Shown here one piece after another: positions 1 to 10,157 of a DNA stretch of 64,000 nucleotides. This DNA comes from Chelonoidis abingdonii. Its lineage: Eukaryota; Chordata; Testudines; Testudinidae. Where the stretch lies: contig NC_133770.1 in NCBI RefSeq assembly GCF_003597395.2, positions 94,846,206 to 94,910,205 on the forward strand, written 5' to 3'. Positions within the stretch are counted from its first letter, which is position 1; every line of letters begins with the position of its first letter. The position numbers and the translations under genes are program-made. The notes beneath the pieces are model-generated. The model did no database searches and was not told the DNA's origin. It saw nothing but the letters and a program-made list of their open reading frames with translations.

Positions 1-473
1 GGGTCATAATTTATAAAAGCCCCTTTCTTTAGATAATTGAAGTAATGGATGTATACCAGTACAATACAGTAAACACACTACAAAACAAGAGATGCTGTAT
101 TTTTCCCATGGCTATTGTTCAATGGAAGCTTGTGTTCATGTATTTTTTCAATATTTTAAAAGTATTTGTTCACATATATGGCATCTCACTGTTTTTAGCA
201 TTGCATTCATATTTTTGGAAACACAACATATGGTGAGATTTTTAAAAAGGGTCTGAAAGGCATATGATGTCTTAACTAATTTGCATATTTCTAGAATAGT
301 GTTATGGGTGGTACCCAATGCCAGGAGCCTGCAGGGACTGTGGTGACAAGGGTATGAAGGACATTGTATACTTATTTACTATGTTGCTTTTGAGTTTGTA
401 GCTTATTTGCCATTTCATGACTGCCCTATTGACCTCAACAGCGTCAGCTGAAACAGAAAAGCTCTACAAACAC
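1..473. other. Unassigned AT-rich sequence
   Basis: No exon, RNA gene or terminal repeat is recognised here. A 63-codon open frame at 45-236 has the low-complexity composition expected of a chance frame. Confidence 0.5.
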
Positions 474-476
474 AAG

Positions 477-563
477 CCCTGATCCTGCAAACCTTTATTC
501 ACACAAGTGGTCCTATTGATTTAATGGTACTACTCACTAGAGACAGGATATGAAGGATTGGGC
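477..563. repeat. Short palindromic MITE
   Basis: The left end (CCTGATCCTGCAA) and the right end (GGAAGGATTGGG-like, read in reverse) form an imperfect inverted repeat around a centre containing CCTATTGATTTAATGG. This matches a short palindromic repeat common in turtle genomes. The copy is old and diverged and has no coding capacity. Confidence 0.5.
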
Positions 564-606
564 ACCAGTGGCCCAATCATGAATGGTTCAAAGTATCTTT
601 TATAAT

Positions 607-993
607 TGTCGGAGGAAAACACAGTTCTCACTTTCTGGTTGGGTGCAGCAAAGTCAGACACTTTATTATCTCAAGCAATTTCATAGAGGGAGAGAGTGCA
701 CTAGGACACAGAGTTTCTCCCTCCTAGACAGGTATCTCTGCAGGTAAACAATTACAGCCAGCATTTATACCTTTTGTTACATACAATAATAAGCAACAGC
801 TGCATTTTGTTTATACCTACGTCATCTCGATATCTTATTTTTCTCACTTCTATTTAGACTACAGTCTACATTCCATACCTAACACAAGGTCGCAACAACT
901 TCTCATACAGTTCTTTCCCATTCGCCTCACACAATCCTCGCTTCTACAAATCTCGCGTTATTAGGGTTAGAGCTAGCCTGACTCTTGCTCACA
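607..993 (-). mobile_element. Solo LTR of an endogenous retrovirus-like element, minus orientation
   Basis: Read on the minus strand, the block starts TGTGAGCAAGAGTC and ends CTCCGACA, giving the TG...CA ends expected of an LTR. It has a TATA box (TATAAA, complement of 764-769) followed about 100 bases later by a polyadenylation signal (AATAAA, complement of 662-667). That is the U3-R-U5 layout of a solo LTR. No internal coding region flanks it and I could not find a convincing TSD, so the outer ends are approximate. Confidence 0.55.
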
Positions 994-1063
994 AAGGTGA
1001 CTGTTTGCATTGAAATCCCCTTCAAATCCCTGTCAGTTCTCGCTCTACTTCCACATTATTTAT

Positions 1064-1184
1064 TTATTTGTATTACTGCAGTATCTAGGAGCCTTTGTTA
1101 TGGATCAGGACCCCATTTTGTGAGGGACCATACAGAAGCAGAACCAAAAAGTGGGCCCTGCTCCAAAAAGCTTAAAATCTAAGT
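1064..1184 (-). mobile_element. Old CR1/L3-type LINE 3' end
   Basis: On the minus strand it begins with the phrase for 'cttagattttaagc' and continues through a GGGGTCCTGATCC-like stretch, ending in the 'tactgcagtaatacaaataaataa' type of tail. This is the pattern of an ancient amniote L3/CR1 3' end that recurs at 6250-6380 and 58960-59065. It is diverged and 5' truncated. Confidence 0.6.
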
Positions 1185-1185
1185 A

Positions 1186-2318
1186 CAGTAAAAGCTTTGT
1201 GATCCGGCATGTTAGAGGAATGGGGGGTGCTGGTAAGTCAAAAATTCCAGTTAACTAAGAGGGAGGGAGTTTGGATGCGGGAGAGGGCTCAGGTGCAGAA
1301 GGGAGTATGGAGCATGGACTCTGGGAGGGAGTTTGGGCGGCGGAGGGAGCTTGGGGCAGGGGGCTGGGGTGCGGGAGGGCGCTCGGGGTGCCGGATGCGA
1401 GCGGCACTCACCTCAGGCGACTTCCCGGAAGCAGTGACATGTCCCTGCTGCTCCTAGGCCAGGGATGAGCAAACTACAGCCTGCCAGCCATTTTAATCTA
1501 GCCCTCGAGCTCTGCTGGGGAGCAAGGTCTGGGGCTTTCCCTGCTCCAGTGCTCCAGCCAGGGTTGAGGGCTGCTTCTCACAGCTCCCAGAAGCAGCAGC
1601 ATGGCCCCGCTCTGGCTCCAATGTGTAGGGGCAGCCAGGTTGCTCTGCTCTGCACACTGTCCCCGACCCAAGCGCTGCCCCCACAGCTCCCCTTGACTGG
1701 GAACTGTGGCTAATGGGAGCTGCAGGGGTGGCATCTGCGGATGGGGCAGCACACAGAGCTGCCTGGCCACGGTTCTGTGTATGAGCCAGAGTGGGAACAT
1801 GGCCACTGCTTCTGGAAGCCATCCAGAGCCTGCACTCCTGAACCTCTCCCCGCACCCTAATCCTCTGCCCCAGCCCATATCCCCCTCCTGCCCTCTGAAC
1901 TCCTTGGTCCCTGCCCGAAGCACCTTTCTACACCCCAAACTTCTCCTCCCGAGCCCCACCCCAGAGCCTGCACCCCCAACCAGATCCTTACCCCAACCTC
2001 AATTTCGTGAGCATTCATGGCCCACCATACAATTTCTATTCCCAGGTGTGGCCTCAGGCCAAAATGTTTGCCCACCCCTGTCCTAGGTGGAGGTATGGCC
2101 AGGCAGCTCTGCGCACTTCGTCCATCTGGAGGCACTGCCCCCACAGCTCCCATTGGCCATGGTTCCATGCGGTTCCAGCTCCCATTGGCCATGGAGCCAT
2201 CCGGAGCCAGGTATGGAGCCTGTCAGCTCTGCACCAACCGGACTTTTAATGGATATTAGAAATGCCAGTTTCTAGAGCTTTCTGGTCGGTAAAGTGCTGG
2301 ATAATACGGCTTTTACTG
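1186..2318. mobile_element. Non-autonomous pogo/Tigger-like DNA transposon (host of a nested hAT)
   Basis: The termini are CAGTAAAAGC at 1186 and its complement ending ACTG at 2318, each flanked by TA (1184-1185 and 2319-2320), the TSD of Tc1/mariner and pogo elements. Inner terminal sequence (GTGATCCGGCA against GGATAATACGG) continues the inverted repeat. No transposase is present. About 620 bases of its interior are a later hAT insertion (1460-2080). Confidence 0.8.
1460..2080. mobile_element. Non-autonomous hAT element nested in the pogo-like element
   Basis: The ends are CAGGGATGAGCAAACT and, in inverted form, CAGGGGTGGGCAAACA. The flanking 8-bp TSDs are tcctaggc (1452-1459) and tcctaggt (2081-2088), matching at 7 of 8 positions. 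The GC-rich interior contains open frames but no transposase motif. Eight-base TSDs and CAGGG termini are standard for hAT elements. Confidence 0.85.
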
Positions 2319-2874
2319 TATAAGATAAGAGACAACAGATGGATGCAGACAAATAGATGGGAAAGTGCAAGGAAACCATGAGACAATATTGATCAGCATG
2401 ATAGATTGTGGTCTCAGAACATGAGTAGCCTAACTGCTGTCAAGATCTTTTTTGTAGGCATCACAGCACATGAGAGGTTTAAGGGGGGATTTGGAGGAGG
2501 ACAATGTGCCTTCTATTTAGGTGCCGAGCATTCTCAACCCAGCTCCTAGCAAGAGATGCTGGTCACTTTGCAAGATTGGGCCCTTAGTCAACAGCGTGTG
2601 AAGAAGGTGAGCAGGATTTGCCCCTATATTAGCAGGCAGACAGAATAATAATAGCTTCTGATCTTTAGTAATTTGCATTATATTTCACGTTTTTTTTAAA
2701 TTGTAAACTTCACAAGTATCATATTTTACAAACAAATTGCAGTTTTTCTTTAAATTAACCAATTTATACAGAACCTGGGCAACTTTGAAATTTCCTCCAA
2801 CTTAATTTTCCTAATTCTAGTGGTGTAGTCATGAAGGCCCAGATCCACAAAGGTACGTAGGCATTTATGCTGGA

Positions 2875-3091
2875 CAGTGGCGTAGCCAGGTTTTCGGCTT
2901 AGGGGGAGCGCAAAACATAAAAAAGGCGCCCCTCCCTTGGCTCCCTCTCTGGCCATGCCCCCAGACCGGATCCCTCCGCTCACCTTCCCTCCTGCACTTC
3001 TGAGCCCGCCTGCCGTCCCGCGTCTCCTCTGGTCGTGCAGTGGGCATCCGGCATCAGTAGCTTCCGCTGAATCCCACCAGCTATGCTACTG
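2875..3091. mobile_element. Short hAT MITE nested in the palindromic element
   Basis: The left end is CAGTGGCGTAGCCAGG and the inverted right end is CAGTAGCATAGCTGG, a familiar hAT terminus. Flanking TSDs are atgctgga (2867-2874) and atgccgga (3092-3099), 7 of 8 identical. The insert splits the left terminal repeat of the host palindrome, so it is younger than that element. Confidence 0.85.
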
Positions 3092-3534
3092 ATGCCGGAT
3101 CCACAAAGGTGTTGCAACACTGAGCATTGCAGCAGGTAACTAGAAATCACAGGAACAACACTGCAATCCATAAAGCCTGAATTAGGCACCTAGGTTCCTA
3201 TACAATGAATGGGAAGACACAGGAGCCTTAGAATACAATTCACAAAAGCCAGCACACTAAGTGTGGAGCTGCCTGAACTATCCAAAGGGAGATGCCAGCA
3301 AATGGGGCGTGTCCTAAACCCCACCCCTCTCACAGACTAGGTGACTTAAGTCTGGGCAGCAAGGAGGTGTCTATCTCTGCTTAGCGATCCACAACTGGGA
3401 ACCTGCCATATGGAGTCAGATGGCTTAGGTGCCAAAGGTGTTTCTTGTAGGAATGAGTTAGGCACCTGCCTCCCTCAACACAAAACTGCCACTGGAGGAG
3501 GAGTTTGTGATGCCACTGCACCTTATAACTTTTA

Positions 3535-3680
3535 AGCCAGGGGTTGGAGCACTCACCTGGGATGTGGAAGACCCAGGTCCAAATCCCCCTTCAGCTACAG
3601 GGAGAGAAAGGATTTGAACAAGGGTCTCCTAGTCCCAGCTCTCAGGAAAGTGCACTTCCCACTAGCCTGTGGGATATTCT
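3535..3680. repeat. Inner palindrome with tRNA-like B-box arms
   Basis: The left arm carries GGTCCAAATCCC, resembling a pol III B box, after GAGCACTCACCTGGGA. The right arm carries the inverted form (GGATTTGAACAAGGG and CCCAGCTCTCAGG). The two arms look like opposed tRNA-derived halves separated by about 20 bases. Whether they come from a tRNA SINE is inference. Confidence 0.4.
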
Positions 3681-3965
3681 GAGATGGGGCTCCTTGAATC
3701 TCTCAGGTTGCAGCTGTTCCTTTTTGTATTAAATAATTAAGAGTTACTGGAGCAGGGGGACTGGACCCTAGGTTTCCCCCCCTCACAAGAAATTACTGAA
3801 GTGCCTAACTCCAGGAGAGGGGTTCCCCACTGTGGTTCCCAAGTACAGAGATGGGCCTCCCTGCAGTGTAGACTCAAATACCTATCTCCTGGAGTGGGAT
3901 GGGGTTTATGACACTGCATCACCCATTGACTATTTTATGTGAATAGGTGGTGGATACAGTAGGTC

Positions 3966-4670
3966 AGGGGAGGCTAGGCCGCCTCACCACCAGATGCATG
4001 GGCCATGGTGGCCCTGCCTGTGCTTCACCTTTTCCCATGCCTGCTCCGCCTCTTCCCTGAGGCCCCCACCGTCCACCACTGACTGTCTGAGTCCCTCCTC
4101 TCCTTCATTCCACCCTGCTCTCTGGAGGTCCCCACGGCTCAATGTGTTCCTCCTCTCCTCCACCCCCTCCTGCCGCTACGTCCCTCCTCTCCTTTACCCC
4201 CCTCCCATGAGGCCTCCACTGCCCTGTATCCCTCCTTTCCCATGCAGGCCTCCTGGGAGAAGGGAGTGTGTGGAGAAGAGGAGGGATGCAGTAAGCAGAG
4301 GGGGAGGAGAGGAGGGACATGGAGAACGCAAGTGACGGGGGCCTCGCAGGGGAGGGGAAGTGGAGGAATGCAGGGAGTGGTGGGTGGTGGAGGCCTTGTG
4401 CAGGAGAAGGGTGGAGGAGAGGAGGGACGCAAGGAGTGGCGGGCAGTGAGGACCTCATGGGGAAGAGAGGGAGGAGAGGAGGAACAAACTGAGCTGTGGC
4501 GGGGGCTCAGAGATGAGGGCGAGTTGGAGTGGGGACAGGGCCTGTGGCAGAGTGGGAGTGGACTGTGGGTGGGGCCGCAGGCAGAAGGGGCGGGGCTGAG
4601 AGCAAGCCTCCCCCAGGGGAAGCTTCACCTGCTGCCCATGCTTATGTGGCTCCCCCACCTCCCCCCAGCA
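3966..4670. repeat. Pyrimidine-to-purine strand switch with tandem repeats
   Basis: From about 4070 to 4250 the + strand is rich in CCCTCCTCTCC-like pyrimidine runs. From about 4255 to 4500 it is rich in GGAGGAGAGGAGGGA-like purine runs. Roughly 60-base imperfect tandem units occur in each half in opposite orientation, so the block is an inverted pair of minisatellite-like tracts. Long open frames here reflect composition, not a gene. Confidence 0.55.
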
Positions 4671-4848
4671 TACTGGCTTTGTTGATCACATTCTTAGTAG
4701 CCTCTCTCTCCTTATTCAATCTTTATGGCGCCTATGTGCCTAACTCCAGCTTTGTGAATCACAGAGTTGTTTCTGTGATTTTCTAAGGACCTAAAAGTTA
4801 GTCATTGCTTAGTGTTGCAATGCCTAAGTCCCTTTGTGGATCCAGGCC

Positions 4849-6249
4849 AAAGTCCTTATCCTGAGAGAAAAAGAGTAAATTGCCTAAAAATTAAAATTAC
4901 AGCATTTATTACACTGTACACAGAATGCCTCAGACATCAGCGTTTTGTTCTTTTTTCTCAAAATGTACTAATTTTTTACCAATCTTCTTAGTGCTCCTAA
5001 TTATTGTATGAAAAGAGAAAAAATTGTTATTTGCAGCCCAAAAGAACCTGACATTAACCTCTCACAAAAACCAAATGAGATTTAATGAGATTAGGTTCAG
5101 TCTTGCTTCAGATTAAGTCAGTGACAATTTTGCCTTTGATTTCAGAGAGAACAGGATAGTCTATCCATTCCACTAATTTTTTTCACCAGTTAATCTATCA
5201 AGCAATTTCTCACTTAAAAGACCTACTCTGAAACAATTTATTACCTTTTTAGAACATCTCCCAATAAATTACCTATTTTAGCTATGGTACGCAATGTGGT
5301 ATCAATGAAAAGACCATGAAAATATGAAGTACAACAGCTTGAAACCCTTACAAGAGAAAAATAATTTTATTTTTCCTGTTCTGTCCTTGTTTGTTCCACT
5401 GTGTTGTCCTTTTTATGGACTAGTTTTTGGAGTATACTGTGTGTGCAATAAACAACTATTCTGGCTATCAAATGCTTGTTTTTATTTAGCATTCAATTGA
5501 CCACAAAAGCCATGTACCTATAATTTAATGTCATGGACATTGCCATCCAAAACAACTACAGTGAAAAGGATTGTTTCTTCTCATCTGTTATGAAAGATAC
5601 AAACTTATGGTAGACAATATTGGGCAGGCTTGTGGCCAAAGATAATAAGAGTCTCTCTCTCTCTTTGGCATCTCAGAACCGCACTATACTGTAACTGTTC
5701 CAGCTCTTGAAGCAGGATAGAACCACAAAGAATGGTGATGCATATATTCTGTAATATAAGTTTAAAGAGTATGTGCCTTCAGTGTTTTCACAAGAAGTGT
5801 TTGCTCACTATGTTATCAGAATAAAATAAAAGTAACTAATTACCAACTAGATGTATTTTTATACACAGTTTAGGAAAAAAATAAAATTGGGTAGAGAATA
5901 TGTTTCATCTATGTCTCTCTCTCTCTCACTGCTTGTTTATACCTTCTTACAACACTACTAATCAGAGAATTCCCATAAGTATCCCTACGCCTTCTACAAC
6001 CATATATGATACTGAGATATCACTCTTGCAGTTGTAAGGAAACTAGCTCCTCTGTACCAACAGTAACAGTTCTGCACTTAAAAGTTCATTCTCAAAATGG
6101 CAGGAAATCAGTTGCATTCAGACATAACACCATAAGACTTGTTAAGACTATGAATATTCCCTCTTTTCTGCTAGCACTTTCTGCATTACAGTAGAGTACT
6201 GATCATTAATGTGACGAGAACTGGAAAGCACAGACCTCTGTAACATCCC
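4849..6249. other. Unassigned AT-rich intergenic sequence
   Basis: I see no exon, RNA gene or terminal repeat. Short (TC)n runs occur near 5652-5666 and 5916-5928. Confidence 0.45.
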
Positions 6250-6380
6250 TAGTACAAAGAAAGTACTTAGATTGTAAACTTCTTAGGGCAGAGACCATCT
6301 TTTTAGTTTGCACTGCCTGGCACACCATATGTCCATGACACTAGGTGTTATTATTTATTATAATACAAATAAATAATAAT
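6250..6380 (+). mobile_element. Old CR1/L3-type LINE 3' end
   Basis: It contains AGATTGTAAACTTCTTAGGG followed by GCAGAGACCATC, GCACTGCCTGGCACA and an AATACAAATAAATAATAA tail. This is the ancient amniote L3-type 3' end in + orientation. It is 5' truncated and has no open frame. Confidence 0.6.
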
Positions 6381-6420
6381 ATAATAGTTTGCAATTGCAA
6401 ACACACATATATAGACATCT

Positions 6421-6511
6421 AGGCCCAGATTTTCAAAGGTATGTATGCTCCTAACTTCCATGAAATCAATGGAAGTTACAAGTCTAAATACCTTTGAGGA
6501 TCTGGGCCTTC
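6421..6511. mobile_element. Palindromic MITE, 91 bp
   Basis: The left arm GGCCCAGATTTTCAAAGGTA and right arm TACCTTTGAGGATCTGGGCC are close inverted copies. The inner arms CTAACTTCCATG and ATGGAAGTTACA meet over a short loop (AAATCA). Almost the whole element can fold into one hairpin. The tips resemble those of the larger palindrome at 2836-4848. Confidence 0.7.
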
Positions 6512-7200
6512 GAGCCTCCAGCACTGGCTCTGAAAGACACGATTTTGAGATTCCAAGGCTTTTTGGCTGAAATATAAAAAATGCAATATTCTAAATTCTG
6601 AGATCAGTGTTTGAGTGAGAGATGGAATTAGTTTGTCTGCCTTTACTGGTATTCATTCTTCTCAGATACCACTACTCTGGCCTTGCAAGTGACGGCATTT
6701 ACCCCTGACTCATAAAGATATTTCTGAAGGCACAATTTACTGTCTTTGGAATGCACCGGACTGAACCAAACAGCATGTATTCTCAGAACAATTGCAAAGA
6801 GACCAAAGGAATACACCTTGAGTCTCCTACAAAGGTTTTATCTTCTTAATGCAAATTGCTGCATACAAACATGGTTTGTTTTTTAAAGATTTCATTCACT
6901 GCTGGGACACACGATTCAAATTAATACTTGCTGACAGCAGGAAAGGTTGGCCAGTATTTACACTTCAGGAATTTGACAGAGGAAGACTGATAATTAAATA
7001 CGCAAAACCTCCAATTCTTAGACAGCTTCACTTAGTTCTTTCCAATCGCGTTTGTATGTATTTATAGTTACAGTTGAAGAAGTCATTTCTTAGGAAAACC
7101 ATTTCTACAAAAAATAAAATCAGACAATAACTTAGTCTCTCATGACAATTTTCATTAGATGATGGGTTTGGTCAAATATTCTTGGGCAAGATTCCCACTT
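6512..7200. other. Unassigned sequence upstream of the CpG island
   Basis: No recognised exon or repeat. Chance frames only. Confidence 0.45.
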
Positions 7201-7229
7201 CCTACTCCTCACAGTGTGGGCCGGACTAG

Positions 7230-8790
7230 GTGTGTATTTGATTGCAGCTCTCCACCCCAGAAGGAGCTGCTTTCCAGCAGGGCGGTACGCTCAGTTTGTA
7301 GCGTGGATGTAAAATAGGCAGCATGGAGCAAGGAGTGCAGGAGCACATGGCGTGTTGTTAGGCTACGTGGTTGGGGGCAGGCAGGCATGTTTGCACTCTG
7401 GTTCTAAAGTGAAGGTTTCCCCCAGGGAGACTGTCCCGGGAGGCGGCGGTGCCTCTCTCCAAGCCTGTGGACGGGCATGGATGAGCAGGAAATTATGGTT
7501 GGCCAAAACATTCCTTGAAGAAAATCACACAGAGAGCGAGCCGCTCGCTCTCCCCTTGACACTCCTCCCGCAGCGGCAGCCTGGGGAGGGTAAGCGCAGC
7601 AGCGCAGGCGGGCGTCTGCTGCGCGAGGAGCCCAACCCGTCCCGGGAACATCGATCCGACGGGGCAGCCTGGTTCACCTTCCCGTCCCCTCCGCCCTCCC
7701 GCCTTCTCTTCGCAGCCGGCGCTCTTTTCCACAGCCAGGGTGCTGTTACGCTAATTGCGTAAATCGCTGACACATGTTTACGTTACGGTGCTGGGCGGGG
7801 GACGAACAGAGCACGTAACGCAGCACGGCGTAGAGAATAACGACTCTACCAGAATAGCTCTGGAAAGAGTTGGAATAGCCGCTTTGCGTAGCCCTGCTTG
7901 TCAGCCATCTTTGATTCGGGCAAGGCCCCCCGCTTCGTAATCACCGTGGCTCAGTCCGGAGGGAGTGGGATTTCCTCCCGACGTTGAGCCAAGCGAACGC
8001 CGCAGAGGCAATACAGGATTTCATCGCCCGGATTCAAAATGGCCGCCGGGCAATTCCACGGGGCGGGGCAATAGTCAAAACTCGTTCAGGGGGCGGGGAG
8101 GAGGAGAAATCTCTCGAGAGTGTTCGGGAGCTCAGGCCGCAAGGCCGGAAGCTGCTGCGTACTGGAAAAGGCGTGGGGAAGTGAAGTCCGCTTGTTATCT
8201 AGTTCGTGTGCGTAGGGGCGGTGTGGTGCAGGGCGGCTACGCTGCGGAATCGGCGTAGGGGACGTTAACGAATCGGCGGGGCGGAGGCAGCGGCAGTAGC
8301 AGTAGCTGGGGTTGGCTAGTGGGGGGAGGGGGAGCTCGGTCAGTGCCGCCGCGGCTGAGGTGGAGGAACGTCAACAGCAGCAGATCCGCCGCCAGCGCCA
8401 TGGGTGAGTATCCAGCCCGGGGCCCGCGGGGCCGCTCTGCGCCCGGAGCCGGGACTGTGACAGTTGGGGCGGGGGGGCGGCGTTTCCTGTGCGCGGCGGC
8501 GGCGGTGGCTCGGGGTCTCCATGACGGGCAGGGCGGAGGGTGGGTCTCGCCGCCGCCCGCGAGGCTGTAACGCCGGGTCTGGCCCAGCCGCCGCCCCCTT
8601 CCAGTCTGAGGCGCTGGGGCCACCCCTCCCCAGGGAGCTCGCTCGCAGCCGGAGCTCCAGGCGCAGCCCGTCGCGGGACCCCGCCCCGCTGCATCCTCAG
8701 AGCTGAGGGCTCCAGTCTTCCCCCCCCCGCCCCCCAGCGTGGGCCGGCCAGCCCCCATGGCCTTCCCCAGACTGGCTCCAGCACCCCCTG
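7230..8790 (+). promoter_or_regulatory. SEPTIN7: SEPTIN7 CpG-island promoter
   Basis: CpG density rises sharply from about 7230 and is highest at 7900-8760, unlike the AT-rich flanks. The core has no obvious TATA box. Recognisable sites are YY1-type CCATCTT (7905-7911) and AAAATGGCCGCC (8036-8047), GC boxes at 8060-8069, 8089-8100 and 8213-8222, and an ETS-type CCGGAAG (8145-8151). This is the usual architecture of a broadly expressed housekeeping gene, which fits SEPTIN7. Start sites are probably between about 8050 and 8300. The island extends well upstream, so divergent transcription is possible. Factor binding is inferred from motifs alone. Confidence 0.75.
8319..8403 (+). CDS. SEPTIN7: SEPTIN7 exon 1, coding part (septin-7 N terminus)
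   Basis: Septin-7 is the obligate subunit of septin hetero-oligomers at the cell cortex, cytokinetic ring and cilium base. This exon supplies only its N terminus. The ATG at 8400 has a strong start context (GCCATGG) and is followed at once by a consensus donor, GTGAGT at 8404-8409, so the shorter product takes only its first codon plus one base from here. An in-frame upstream ATG at 8319 would add 27 residues; that stretch includes VNSS, which also occurs in the recalled N-terminal extension of mammalian septin-7. The exon ends in phase 1, whereas the downstream exon as written needs phase 0 (see findings). The 5' UTR start is not determined. Confidence 0.65.
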
Positions 8791-9832
8791 CCTCACTTCC
8801 TGCATGTAATGTTTTAAGCGGTGCCAAAATCAAAATCGGAAATGCTGGAGAGGTTTTTCTTTTCTTTTTTTTTTTTTTTGGTTACCCCCCCACACACACT
8901 CCAGTTTGTGCCCAAATTTGAGAAGGAGGAATTTGCAGCAGGAATTAAGGCAGGAGAAATATGGAAGAGAGAAGCGAGTGGGACTGAAATCACAGGGGAT
9001 GGGGGGCGGGGGAATAGGAGAGAAATTTCAGCATGTTTCCCTCCTAGTTTCTGTGAGCTGTGGGTATTTTATTTGGTAAAACTTTTTCATAGTCCATGTA
9101 GACACACGTTTTTAATCTCTTTCATCCGACTCCACCCTCAACCCCTCACTCATGTATTGTGAATGAGAGCTCATTTTCACTGGAGTTATCCAGTCACACC
9201 CCAAAAGAACTTGCTGTACTGTTAGACTTCTGGGTTTCATGGTGTATTTGATTCTTTGATGTAATTGAAGTCATAGTAAATGAGTTGCTCAGTATTAATT
9301 TAAAATTAGTCCACTTATGTCTTTTTGTCCTTGAAAGCTTTTTTTTTTTTTTTTTGATAAATTTAAGATACACAGCATCTATTTTATTCATTTTTTAAAA
9401 AGAAACCTACGAAAGAGGTTGGGACTAAGCCTTAACTAAGATTTTAAGACAGATGACCAAATAAATGTTGTGACAGGATATGCAAAACTTAATAGGCAGC
9501 TGTGGGGGAAGTATTAGTTACTTTAAGATACTGTGACTTTGTTGCAGTAGGACTTCAGTCCTAGGAACGGTAGGTATAAATATGTAAAGTGTAACATTTA
9601 AATATCTTTGGATGCAGCTTTGGGCATGTTTCCTTGTGAAGACACAAAAACACAGCAGAGGCTCAGGGGAGTAATATCTTAGTTGAAAATACTTGTTTAT
9701 AATTTGTTCTCTATTACTGTCCTTTATCATCTTCATCTCAGAGGTACTGTGATAGGTTTTCAATCATGTAATGCTTTATACCTGAAAGGTTAAGTTCATG
9801 GAGGAGATATATAATCTTTTGTACATTGAAAA
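8404..9832 (+). other. SEPTIN7 intron 1, proximal part
   Basis: The first ~400 bases are the GC-rich tail of the CpG island. After about 8860 it becomes AT-rich, with poly-T runs at about 8866-8879 and 9339-9355. Possible intronic enhancers cannot be judged from sequence alone. Confidence 0.55.
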
Positions 9833-9840
9833 GTCTAAGG

Positions 9841-10149
9841 CAGGGGTCAGCAACCTTTCAGAAATGGTGTGCCAAGTCTTCATTTATTCACTCTAATTTA
9901 AGGTTTTGCATGCCTGTAATACATTTTAATGTTTTTAAAAGATCTCTTTCTGTATGTCTGTAGTATATGACTAAACTATTGTTGCGTGTAAAATAAAGTT
10001 TTTTAAAAATGTTTAAGAAGCTTCATTTTAAATTAAATTAAATTGCAGAGCCCCCTGGACCGGTGGCCAGGACCCGGGGAGCGTGAGTGCCACTGAAAAT
10101 CAGCTCACGTGCTGCCTTTGGCACGCATGCCATAGATTGCCTACTCCTG
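9841..10149. mobile_element. Non-autonomous hAT element (MITE), 309 bp
   Basis: The ends CAGGGGTCAGCAACC and, inverted, CAGGAGTAGGCAATC form the terminal repeat. Flanking 8-bp TSDs are gtctaagg (9833-9840) and gtctaagc (10150-10157). The interior, with TTTATTCACTCTAATTTAAGG and GGACCGGTGGCCAGG, is that of a very abundant turtle hAT family. It carries no open frame. Confidence 0.9.
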
Positions 10150-10157
10150 GTCTAAGC

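Larger units (their letters stand above)
2836..4848. mobile_element. Long palindromic (fold-back) DNA element
   Basis: The first ~150 bases (from GGCCCAGATCCACAAAGG) match the reverse complement of the last ~150 (ending CCTTTGTGGATCCAGGCC), including the inner phrases GTTGCAACACTGAGC and TTAGGCACCTAGG. It is therefore a long terminal-inverted-repeat element. It has no recognisable transposase. It contains a nested hAT (2875-3091), an inner palindrome with tRNA-like halves (3535-3680) and a pyrimidine/purine-rich block (3966-4670). The superfamily and TSD are unclear. Confidence 0.65.

Noticed and set aside
1493..2275. Overlapping open frames of 60-153 codons on both strands
   Set aside because: They fall inside GC-rich MITE sequence with TSD-defined ends and show no protein motif.
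3994..4786. Open frames of 85-147 codons on both strands
   Set aside because: Produced by purine/pyrimidine-rich tandem repeats; residue composition is low complexity.
5652..5666. (TC)n microsatellites as possible regulatory repeats
   Set aside because: Short and ordinary for vertebrate introns and intergenic DNA.
8237..8833. 198-codon minus-strand frame in the CpG island
   Set aside because: GC-rich islands lack stop codons by composition; no domain, and it overlaps the SEPTIN7 exon antisense.
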